From Pelotomaculum propionicicum (GTDB taxonomy: Bacteria > Bacillota > Desulfotomaculia > Desulfotomaculales > Pelotomaculaceae): a stretch of 51,250 nucleotides of DNA. The stretch spans positions 1 to 51,250 of the forward strand of contig NZ_QFFZ01000024.1 in assembly GCF_004369225.1 (NCBI RefSeq), given 5' to 3'. Positions within the stretch are counted from its first letter, which is position 1; each line of letters starts with the position of its first letter. Shown one piece after another: positions 1-6,368 of this stretch. The position numbers and the translations under genes were made by a program. The notes beneath the pieces were generated by a model. The model was not told where the DNA came from. It was given only the letters and a program-made list of their open reading frames with translations, and ran no database searches.

Positions 1-105
1 GGGCTCCTGGTCGACTTTCTGGGCGATGGGCTCGACGTATTTCTGGCAGAATTCTCTTACACTGGCGCGCACTAGTTGTTGTTCTTCAGTTAGTTGAAAA
101 TTCAT
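1..105 (-). CDS. Acyl-CoA dehydrogenase, N-terminal fragment (cut by window edge)
   Basis: Only the first 35 codons are inside the window. They start at an ATG behind an AGGAG ribosome binding site and read MNFQLTEEQQLVRASVREF, followed by a helix with Lys-Tyr-Val-Glu-Pro-Ile-Ala. This is the typical alpha-helical N-terminus of flavin-dependent acyl-CoA dehydrogenases (butyryl-CoA dehydrogenase type). These enzymes oxidise a saturated acyl-CoA to the 2-enoyl-CoA and pass electrons to ETF. It lies downstream of, and in the same direction as, the dehydratase-like and CoA-transferase genes, so a joint acyl-CoA degradation operon is inferred. The substrate cannot be told from this fragment. Confidence 0.85.
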   Translation of the reverse strand, partial: MNFQLTEEQQLVRASVREFCQKYVEPIAQKVDQEP

Positions 106-211
106 GGGGTTTCTCCTCTCGTGAGTTATTGATTAGTTCTGGCGCTGGTCCATAAGCTATAACGGCCGTTGAGCTTGCTTTTTCCCTTTAATGCTTATAC
201 TGTTCTTTTTT

Positions 212-246
212 GAGGGTGGGCGGGGTCTTTTCCCGCGCCCGCCCTC
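212..246. other. GC-rich intercistronic hairpin
   Basis: GAGGGTGGGCG pairs with CGCCCGCCCTC across a TCTTTT-containing loop, with one G-T wobble and a short bulge. It lies in the 176-base gap between the dehydratase-like gene and the acyl-CoA dehydrogenase gene. No T-run follows it on the minus strand (an A-run does), so it is not a typical terminator. An mRNA-stabilising or partial attenuation role is a guess. Nothing else was recognised in this gap. Confidence 0.5.
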
Positions 247-281
247 ATCTTAAACCTATCCAAACTATTGCCTGTTAGCTG

Positions 282-1751
282 CTATTTCTTTTTCTTTTCA
301 GGTTCGGTGATCTCTTCAGTGATACCGGCGATCTTGCTGGCCATTTGGGCAAACTTGTCAACAGGAGTAAACGCTCTGACAACCAGCTTGGCGCCGTCGG
401 GCGACCCGCCGCCGTGCATGCATCCGGGGACACCCGCGCCTAAGGTCAGCCACTCTGAAAGCCTGGCCGCACGCGCTCTTGATTCGGCGCTGAACCTCAC
501 ACTGGCCTTAACGACACTCTCAATTTTCTTGCCGTATTTCGGATCCTGGAAGTCCTTGTAGGACGGGAAGCAGCCGGTTTCCACGATGCCGCCGCCGATG
601 TCCTGGCAGAGACGCTTGGTTTCATAAGGGAGGGTAGCCACATGCACCTTGTTGGTGTGCGCAAGCAGCGAGTCGGAAACCCACATGCCGCCGGGGCCAG
701 GTTTACCAACAGCCATCGCTCCTATACCCACGGCGTAAGTAGTCTCGTTATTTATCGCCATGTCGACCATCTTGCCGGAGAATGTGCCTGCCGCAAGGCC
801 GTTGGTCCTTGCCATCAGGGCGGCAGCGCCGATCATGATATCGCCCTGGCCGGCCACACAGGCGCCGATGCAGGCCCGGTAGTTGGCTGTGAAGTATTCG
901 ATAACCTTGCCGCTGTACTTAAATTCCTGGCACATAAACACTCTTTCGTTGGGGACGAAGCAGTCTTCAAAAATCAGGTAGGCCTGGGTAATTGCAGTTT
1001 CGGGAATATCCCAGCCTTCTTCTTCGAGTTCCCTGCCGTCACTGGGCCGGCGGGTTTCCACAATGGTCAAGCCCTCTATATCGCGGGGCACCACGCATGC
1101 TAACGCAAAAGCCTTGTCCTCTTCCTTATAACCGGAACCCGGCAGGAGGAAGATTTCGTTGGAAGCAGCCACGCCGCAGATCATCGCTTTGACCCCGCTG
1201 ATGACGACGCCGTCTGCACGTACTTCCTTGATGTGTACGTTGGCGTCAAGCTCAGGCTGCTGGGAGGGCTTCATGGAACGGTCGCCCTTGGCGTCGGTCA
1301 GAGCGCCTGCCACTACAAGGCCTTTTTCCTGCGCGCCAATAATCCACTTTTTGAGACGCTCCTGGTAGTTGGTCCCGCAATCCTTGTCAATCAGCGCGGT
1401 AACGTTCCACATCACGTTCTGGCTGTTCCACCCAACACATAGGCCGCCGTTGCAGGTGCCTGTAAAGCGGTACATCCAGCGCTTGAATACGGAGTTGGCA
1501 ACGATGTCTTCCAGGCTGTCCATCATTCCGTTCCAGCGGAGAATTTTTTCTCCCGTAAAGTCTGAAACTGCCGTGAAAGCGTCCGCGTACTCAGGATCAT
1601 GAGCCGCGTCAAAGGCGCGGGCGTGGCTCTCTACGGTCCGGCGGGTTGCCGGGTCGGTGGTCACATCTTCAATAAGCTTCCCGAATTTGTAAACGTTCGG
1701 CCGCATCGCCTTAAGCGATTTCAGGTAGTCCTCTCTGGTTTTAAGCGCCAT
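282..1751 (-). CDS. 4-hydroxybutyryl-CoA dehydratase / HpaB-family protein (variant)
   Basis: A 489-residue protein, the usual length of 4-hydroxybutyryl-CoA dehydratase/vinylacetyl-CoA isomerase (AbfD), a flavin and [4Fe-4S] enzyme related to 4-hydroxyphenylacetate 3-hydroxylase. The ATG at 1751 was chosen because a GAGGGGG site sits 8 bases upstream and the product begins MALKTREDYLKSL like the family; a longer reading to 1820 has no such site. AbfD of Clostridium aminobutyricum ligates its cluster through C99, C103, H292 and C299. Here the matching areas hold C100, C105 and C298, but the histidine position aligns by eye with Y291 (ANYRACIGAC, followed by GDIMIGAAAL). So the fold is clear, but the 4-hydroxybutyryl-CoA dehydratase reaction is uncertain. 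Neighbours are a CoA transferase and an acyl-CoA dehydrogenase, which suggests hydroxyacyl- or enoyl-CoA metabolism. It ends in Lys-Lys-Lys-Lys and TAG. Confidence 0.8.
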   Translation of the reverse strand: MALKTREDYLKSLKAMRPNVYKFGKLIEDVTTDPATRRTVESHARAFDAAHDPEYADAFTAVSDFTGEKILRWNGMMDSLEDIVANSVFKRWMYRFTGTCNGGLCVGWNSQNVMWNVTALIDKDCGTNYQERLKKWIIGAQEKGLVVAGALTDAKGDRSMKPSQQPELDANVHIKEVRADGVVISGVKAMICGVAASNEIFLLPGSGYKEEDKAFALACVVPRDIEGLTIVETRRPSDGRELEEEGWDIPETAITQAYLIFEDCFVPNERVFMCQEFKYSGKVIEYFTANYRACIGACVAGQGDIMIGAAALMARTNGLAAGTFSGKMVDMAINNETTYAVGIGAMAVGKPGPGGMWVSDSLLAHTNKVHVATLPYETKRLCQDIGGGIVETGCFPSYKDFQDPKYGKKIESVVKASVRFSAESRARAARLSEWLTLGAGVPGCMHGGGSPDGAKLVVRAFTPVDKFAQMASKIAGITEEITEPEKKKK

Positions 1752-1832
1752 TTTCTTGTCCCCCTCATTCATATTTTTTACTAACCCAATTAACTTTCGG
1801 GTTGTAGCCCTTGGAACCAATTAACTATCTAA

Positions 1833-3413
1833 CTATTTGCTCCTTACTTTGGCCAATATTTGCTCTTTGATACCCATTGCCGGTTCGTCAAAAATCCGGG
1901 CATCCATTTGCTTTAGATCCGGCGCTATCAGCGGTTTAAATTCCATCTGGGCCAGGACATCTTTTTCCAGGTCCACTCCCGGCGCAATTTCTGTTAGCGT
2001 AATTCCTTCCGGACGCAACTCGAATACAGCCCGTTCTGTGACATATAAAATCTTTTGACCGCTCGTCCTGCCGTAGTCACCACTGAAGGTGATGTGCTCT
2101 ACTTTGTTAACCAGTTTCTTAATTTTGCCTTCTTTAACGATATTTAATTTTCCGTCCTTAATTTCCAGTTTCAAGCCGCCAGCGGTCAGGGTACCGCAGA
2201 ATACGACCGTGTTGGTACTCTGGGTAATGTTGATAAATCCACCAGCGCCGGCAATGCGCGGACCGAATTTGCTGACATTGATGTTTCCGTACTGGTCTAA
2301 CTCAGCCATTCCCAGCACTGCCAGGTCCAGCCCGCCGCCGTCGTAAAAGTCAAACATATTGGGGTGATCCAGCATCGCTTCAGGGTTGATCGCCGTACCG
2401 AAGTATAGTGCGCCTAGAGGCACTCCACCAATTACCCCCGGCTCAACCGTCATTACCATGCTGTCGCTGATACCCTCTTCAGCCGCCACCACACCGACGC
2501 CCTCCGGCATGCCGATACCCAGGTTGATAACCGCGTTGGGCACCAGTTCCATGGCGCATCTCCGGCAGATTACCTTTCTTTCATTCAAGGGAAGAGGATT
2601 AACACGGCTGAGCGGGATTCTGGTTTCCCCGCAGAGACTTGGGTTATACTGTTCAGCCATGGGAACCTGCCAGTGATTTTCCGGTTTGGCAACTACTATA
2701 GCGTCTACCACAACCCCCGGCACCTTAACCATCATTGGATGCAGAGTACCGGCTTTTGCCACTCTCTCAACCTGGGCAATCACTTTACCGCCGCAAGCTT
2801 TAGCCGCCAGCGCTGTCACGAGAAATTCAAGCGCGATACCTTCTCTTTCAATGGAAATGTTGCCGTTCTCGTCCGCCGTTGTACCCCGGATAATGGCTAC
2901 ATTGACCGGGAATGACTTATAAAACAGATATTCTTTTCCGTCAATGTCAACTAACTTGACGTAATCCTCTTTACTGATGCTGTTTAACTTGCCGCCCGTT
3001 TCCCTTGGATCAGCGAAAGTCTTCAAACCCACATGAGTGATTATGCCGGGCTTTTTGCCCGCGATGGCCCTGAACAGGTGCAGCATTACCCCCTGAGGAA
3101 GGTTGTAGGCCTCAATTTTGTTTTCCACAGCCAATTTGATCATGTCGGGCTGAAGTGACCAGTGCCCTGCAACAACCTTTTTAACCAGGCCTTCTTTAGC
3201 CCAGCGGTTCAGTCCCCAGTTTGATTTTCCATCGTTTTGGCTGGCGCCCCAAGCCATGGTTAAATCTCTTGGTGTCCCGGTTTCCAGAAAGCTCTTTTCA
3301 ACCGCCGCCGAAATCTCTTCCGGGTGACCCATTCCCACAAATCCGGTGGTAGTGACCGTATCACCATTTTTAATTAGCTTTACCGCTTCTTCGGCGGACA
3401 TAAATACCGCCAT
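1833..3413 (-). CDS. Family I acyl-CoA:acetate/propionate CoA-transferase (fused alpha-beta)
   Basis: A 526-residue single-chain CoA transferase with both the alpha-like half (SAEEAVKLIKNGDTV, then GFVGMGHPEE) and the beta-like half (NLGIGMPEGV, then VEPGVIGGVP). The glutamate of VEPG is residue 324 with this start, the position of the catalytic Glu of C. propionicum propionate CoA-transferase, as expected for a glutamyl-CoA thioester mechanism. The ATG at 3413 is preferred: an AGGGGG site lies about 10 bases upstream and the length then matches the family. In-frame GTG/ATG codons at 3467/3464 would add up to 18 residues but sit on top of their own GAGG. It is the first gene after the sigma-54 promoter at 3525-3539. 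The likely job is activating a carboxylic acid by CoA exchange for the downstream acyl-CoA enzymes; the exact acid is unknown. The stop is TAG. Confidence 0.9.
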   Translation of the reverse strand: MAVFMSAEEAVKLIKNGDTVTTTGFVGMGHPEEISAAVEKSFLETGTPRDLTMAWGASQNDGKSNWGLNRWAKEGLVKKVVAGHWSLQPDMIKLAVENKIEAYNLPQGVMLHLFRAIAGKKPGIITHVGLKTFADPRETGGKLNSISKEDYVKLVDIDGKEYLFYKSFPVNVAIIRGTTADENGNISIEREGIALEFLVTALAAKACGGKVIAQVERVAKAGTLHPMMVKVPGVVVDAIVVAKPENHWQVPMAEQYNPSLCGETRIPLSRVNPLPLNERKVICRRCAMELVPNAVINLGIGMPEGVGVVAAEEGISDSMVMTVEPGVIGGVPLGALYFGTAINPEAMLDHPNMFDFYDGGGLDLAVLGMAELDQYGNINVSKFGPRIAGAGGFINITQSTNTVVFCGTLTAGGLKLEIKDGKLNIVKEGKIKKLVNKVEHITFSGDYGRTSGQKILYVTERAVFELRPEGITLTEIAPGVDLEKDVLAQMEFKPLIAPDLKQMDARIFDEPAMGIKEQILAKVRSK

Positions 3414-3524
3414 ATCTTCCATACCCCCTAGTATTGTTGGATTTTTGGTTTCTTTATCTGGCATCACCTCGATAAATTCCTGTAAACAAACTGTTACCGG
3501 TTTGATTGCCTGACGATTCTAGTC

Positions 3525-3539
3525 GCAATTCCTGTGCCA
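3525..3539 (-). promoter_or_regulatory. Sigma-54 (RpoN) promoter of the CoA-transferase operon
   Basis: On the minus strand the sequence reads TGGCAC-AGGAA-TTGC, matching the -24/-12 consensus, with exactly 10 bases between the invariant GG and GC. Transcription would start near 3513, about 100 bases before the preferred ATG. The next upstream gene encodes a sigma-54-dependent activator, which independently supports this reading. Confidence 0.88.
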
Positions 3540-3585
3540 TTACTTTTGCGACATTCAAAAGAATTTTTAATTATGAAAAAAAGAA

Positions 3586-3623
3586 ATGCCAACCATGATG
3601 CAAATTCGCAACACAGTTGGCAT
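3586..3623. promoter_or_regulatory. Inverted repeat ATGCCAAC/GTTGGCAT, candidate activator-binding site
   Basis: Perfect 8-base arms at 3586-3593 and 3616-3623 are separated by 22 bases, about 50-85 bases upstream of the -24 box. This is where enhancer-type sites for sigma-54 activators commonly lie. The centre-to-centre distance of 30 bases is close to three helical turns. The binding protein is inferred, not shown. Confidence 0.5.
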
Positions 3624-3642
3624 GATGTCTATAGATTAAGGC

Positions 3643-3661
3643 CAATATGATATGCATATTG
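3643..3661. repeat. Short palindrome CAATATG-ATATG-CATATTG
   Basis: Seven-base perfect arms with a five-base spacer, further upstream of the sigma-54 promoter. It could be a second regulator site or chance in AT-rich DNA. The rest of the 3468-3916 gap holds the sigma-54 promoter, the inverted repeat beside it and a terminator. Confidence 0.3.
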
Positions 3662-3748
3662 CCATCAGCCGATGAGGAAACACATCAAATACTAAAAATC
3701 ACTTGCGGATCTGGCAAATATAGTTAATAGAAGCAGCAATACCCATGA

Positions 3749-3792
3749 TAAAAAAGCTTTACGCCGATGCATCTATCCATCACGTAAAGCTT
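3749..3792 (-). terminator. Rho-independent terminator after the sigma-54 activator gene
   Basis: AAGCTTTACG (3783-3792 on the minus strand) pairs perfectly with CGTAAAGCTT (3754-3763) and is followed by a T-run. The stem is 10 bp but AU-rich, so strength is uncertain. It sits about 125 bases after the second stop of the activator reading frame, which suggests the transcript unit once included the HTH tail. Confidence 0.6.
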
Positions 3793-3916
3793 AATAAAAT
3801 CATTATTTGGTCAGTTACCATGCGGGATTGCGAATTTTTTAAAATCACTTGTTAAAAATCATCGCTGATGCAATAACACATATACAAATATTACCTTCAT
3901 GACATATAAATCTTCT

Positions 3917-4060
3917 CTAATTATAAATTTTGTGAAAATCCTCACTTATTGCAATATTATATTTTTGGGATTTACGCACAATCGTGGACTGATCAACCCC
4001 TAGAACCCTGGCAGCCTTTCTTGTGCTTCCATACTTTTTTAAGGCCTGTTTAATCATCTG
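3917..4060 (-). pseudogene. Detached Fis-type HTH tail of the sigma-54 activator
   Basis: Directly after the TAG at 4061-4063 the same reading frame continues for 47 codons to a second TAG at 3917-3919. The translation contains QMIKQALKKYGSTRKAA followed by RVLGVDQSTIVRK, which is the textbook Fis-type helix-turn-helix closing NtrC-family activators, with the glycine and the GVDQSTIVRK recognition helix intact. No separate start codon with a ribosome binding site is obvious, so it is probably not made on its own. The break replaces a residue that is often Lys, Arg or Glu in relatives, so one base change (for example AAG or GAG to TAG) would account for it. The conserved tail means the event is recent, a sequencing error, or read-through. 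Confidence 0.85.
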
Positions 4061-5350
4061 CTACTCCAACTCATCAACCGCGCTTTTTAGAGACGTTTGT
4101 TCGGGGAAAATAACGTTTACCACGGAATGTGCATTATTTCTTATTGTCAACGGCAGGTGTTGGGTTGTAATCTCCTTATCATCTGTCATTACAACCATTC
4201 GCTCAATTACATTTTCCAACTCCCGGATGTTTCCCGGCCATGAATATTCTAAAAACCTGTCAATAACTTCGGAAGAAAAATATTTGTTAAAATTATACTT
4301 CTTGTTAATTTTATCCAAGAAATATACCGAGAGCAGCGGTATATCTTCCTTGCGTTCACGTAAGGGGGGGACATCTATAGACACAACATTTAGACGGTAA
4401 TATAAATCATCCCTGAACCTTTCCAGTTTAACCATTTCCATAAGATCTTTATTGGTTGCCGCAATAATCCTGGCATCAACCGGAATAGGCTTAAGCCCTC
4501 CCACTCTTGATACTTCGTGATGCTGCAAAACCCTTAGCAGCTTTACTTGAAGGTTTAAAGACAACTCCCCAACTTCATCCAGAAATAAAGTTCCTCTCTC
4601 CGCTAATTCAAACATGCCCGGTTTTCCCTGTTTGCTGGCCCCTGTAAAGGCTCCCGGCTCATAACCGAATAGTTCCGATTCCAGTAAGTTTTCCGGAATG
4701 GCGCCGCAGTTGATCTTAATCATAGGCCCATCAGAACGTTGGCTTAGACAGTGAATCGTATTGGCGATTACTTCCTTGCCGACCCCTGATTCACCGGTTA
4801 TTAAAACCGTTGAGTCGACTTTAGCAACCCGGGTTGCCATTTCCAGCACCCGCCTGGTCTTTGGGCTACGGGCTATAATATTACTATTTTTTAGCTTCTT
4901 GATGCGCATCTGTTCCAGTTCAGCAGCGTATTTTACATTTAGTTGTTGTGATTCCTCCAACTGATCTCTAAGATTTACTATTTCAGTAATATCTCTTACA
5001 TTAACCACAACTCGCTTAACTTCGCCCCTCTCATCCAAAACCGGAATTCCGGTGGCCATGATCTTTTGTCCTGATTTATCGCCTCCAGTCATACGCAACA
5101 TTATAGTAACCTCTTTTTTTTCCTTCAGCGCTTTATAGGCGGCGGATTCATTATAAAACCCCTTATCAACCAAATCTCTCTGAGCGTTTTTCCCCACGAC
5201 ATATTCCCGGGACATGCCGCAAATACGCTCCCAAGCGCTGTTAACCATCAGGACATCACCTTTGCCGTCAGTGATAAATATACCGTCGTGAGAGGCTTCA
5301 ATAACCTGTTCCAGTTCGCTGGCGACACGTCTGGCTTCCGAGATTTCCAT
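4061..5350 (-). CDS. Sigma-54-dependent activator, PAS + AAA+, truncated before its HTH
   Basis: The product from the ATG at 5350 has 429 residues. A PAS sensor domain spans about residues 8-125, with a short coiled linker to about 155. The AAA+ domain has Walker A GESGVGKE (186-193), the sigma-54-contacting loop GAFTGA (233-238), Walker B LFLDE (255-259) and later FRDDLYYRLNV and WPGNIRELENV. It stops at TAG just where the DNA-binding domain should begin; that domain continues in frame to 3917. The ATG at 5350 has no ribosome binding site. A GAAGGAGG site lies about 100 bases upstream, spaced 9 bases from an in-frame ATT at 5446 that would add 32 residues. The natural target is probably the sigma-54 operon next to it. 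As written, the protein could hydrolyse ATP and contact sigma-54 but should not bind its enhancer specifically. Stop-codon recoding is possible but disfavoured, because TAG ends many genes here. Confidence 0.88.
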   Translation of the reverse strand: MEISEARRVASELEQVIEASHDGIFITDGKGDVLMVNSAWERICGMSREYVVGKNAQRDLVDKGFYNESAAYKALKEKKEVTIMLRMTGGDKSGQKIMATGIPVLDERGEVKRVVVNVRDITEIVNLRDQLEESQQLNVKYAAELEQMRIKKLKNSNIIARSPKTRRVLEMATRVAKVDSTVLITGESGVGKEVIANTIHCLSQRSDGPMIKINCGAIPENLLESELFGYEPGAFTGASKQGKPGMFELAERGTLFLDEVGELSLNLQVKLLRVLQHHEVSRVGGLKPIPVDARIIAATNKDLMEMVKLERFRDDLYYRLNVVSIDVPPLRERKEDIPLLSVYFLDKINKKYNFNKYFSSEVIDRFLEYSWPGNIRELENVIERMVVMTDDKEITTQHLPLTIRNNAHSVVNVIFPEQTSLKSAVDELE

Positions 5351-5443
5351 ATGGTTTATTGCGTGTGAATCGCCCGCGGTTCGTACTGTAAAAAAGTAAG
5401 GATTATCGGTTTCGATACTTTTAACAATGCTATCTTTTTTACT

Positions 5444-5463
5444 AATAACTATAAGCCTCCTTC
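5444..5463 (-). promoter_or_regulatory. Strong ribosome binding site facing an ATT codon
   Basis: GAAGGAGG (5456-5463 read leftward) is followed after 9 bases by ATT AGT AAA AAA GAT at 5446, in frame with the activator and open all the way to its ATG at 5350. The spacing is ideal for initiation. Either this is a rare AUU start (as in infC) or a former ATG has mutated to ATT. Confidence 0.55.
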
Positions 5464-5606
5464 AAGAAACTTATTTACCGCTTGTCTTTTTATCACCTTC
5501 CATTTCCCCAGTGTGCTTTACTTCCTTTCAAGAAACTTATTCACTGCTTATCCAGGAACAAATGTGGCCATGTTGTTTTTTATAGCAAGAAACTTACCTG
5601 CAGTAT
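5456..5606. repeat. Three imperfect direct repeats of CAAGAAACTTA
   Basis: CAAGAAACTTAT begins at 5463 and 5529, and CAAGAAACTTAC at 5586. The first two share a longer block, TTCAAGAAACTTATTYACYG then CTTRTC, with only a few mismatches. Spacings are 66 and 57 bases. The first copy overlaps the activator's ribosome binding site. They may be operator or activator sites or duplicated remnants. They are too few and too uneven for a CRISPR array. Confidence 0.5.
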
Positions 5607-5976
5607 TTAGAATCCTGAAGAAAAAAATTTTTTTATAATTCTTATATTTCAACAGTAAGATATCTCTAGGATTGCTTTTAAAACACTTACCCCCTTTTCG
5701 TCTAAGTTATGGAACAACTGACATATTTAGGCGCCTTTACAGTTGCTCTTTCTGTCCCCCCTGAAGTATTGTCGAATAATGCCGCTATATAATTCATTCT
5801 TTGTTTAAAAAATCCCTGCAAAATAGTTAGAAAATTTTTAACATTTTATGTATGTTTTGTGACTGTAGGCTGAGAACTTATCCGGCAATCCCCAGGTCCT
5901 AAAAAATGAATCCTGGAACCTTTCAAGCGTTAGCAGTGATACAACATAAGAGGATATAAATAAGCATAAGGAGATC

Positions 5977-6036
5977 ATGATGTCGCGGCGGTTGCATAAA
6001 AAAGTAAGAGTAATATTGATGCCACCAGCATGTTAA
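5977..6036 (+). CDS. Possible 19-residue leader peptide
   Basis: ATG at 5977 follows AAGGAG by three bases and opens a 19-codon frame (MMSRRLHKKVRVILMPPAC) ending in TAA inside the loop of the hairpin at 6012-6056. The ribosome binding site is good and the frame runs through the hairpin's left arm, an arrangement seen in leader peptides. Nothing in the peptide is recognised and it could be chance. The remainder of the 5447-6368 gap is AT-rich DNA with no convincing gene. Confidence 0.22.
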   Translation: MMSRRLHKKVRVILMPPAC

Positions 6037-6056
6037 TTGCTGGTGGCATCAATATT
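6012..6056. repeat. Perfect 19-bp inverted repeat
   Basis: The left arm at 6012-6030 (AATATTGATGCCACCAGCA) and the right arm at 6038-6056 are perfect reverse complements with a 7-base loop TGTTAAT. No T-run follows on either strand. The right arm contains the -24 half of a sigma-54-like promoter, so the palindrome may be a regulator site or an RNA switch rather than a terminator. Confidence 0.8.
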
Positions 6057-6058
6057 GC
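6044..6058 (+). promoter_or_regulatory. Sigma-54-like promoter upstream of the chemoreceptor gene
   Basis: TGGCAT-CAATA-TTGC followed by TT keeps the invariant GG and GC 10 bases apart; the only consensus departure is T for C at the end of the -24 box. Transcription would begin near 6070, about 300 bases before the chemoreceptor ATG, leaving a long leader. Confidence 0.55.
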
Positions 6059-6167
6059 TTGTATGTTTTTGGCAATAAAATCCTTTAAGTTGCTTCCATA
6101 TAGTAATGCTTCTGGGATATTAACTCTAACATTGTCAGTGCGCAAGAAAACAATAGGAGGGAAGTCA

Positions 6168-6191
6168 ATGGATATCTTACTTGTTGAATAA
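6168..6191 (+). CDS. Seven-codon open frame MDILLVE (leader or gene remnant)
   Basis: ATG at 6168 follows an excellent GGAGGG site by six bases and reads MDILLVE before TAA. That string resembles the first strand of CheY-like receiver domains (M-x-I-L-L-V-E-D-D). No receiver domain continues in any frame, so this is either a truncated response-regulator start or coincidence. Confidence 0.2.
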   Translation: MDILLVE

Positions 6192-6368
6192 TAGATGTTG
6201 TTTGTATAGCCGACCTAAAAAGAGGAGGATTAGTTCAGCGATATAGAACGAGTTATGAACCATATACATACACGACGGAACGGCCCTAACTGAAAATGCC
6301 GGAGAGATAATCCAGAATGCACCGGGAAATTCATGAAGAATATTTTTTATAAGAGGGGGATTTACCAA

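Noticed and set aside
642-1103. 153-codon plus-strand frame over the dehydratase-like gene
   Set aside because: Antisense shadow of a high-confidence protein family member; no ribosome binding site or domain.
3468-3664. A second gene between the CoA transferase and the activator
   Set aside because: No open frame with a ribosome binding site; the region is AT-rich and explained by promoter and repeat structures.
3917-5350. Pyrrolysine insertion at the internal TAG as the main explanation
   Set aside because: TAG is the ordinary stop of many other genes in this window, and no pyl genes are visible here. A point mutation is simpler, though read-through is left open.
5709-5792. 27-codon ORF starting MEQLTYLGAF
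   Set aside because: No ribosome binding site, no recognisable content, no terminator.
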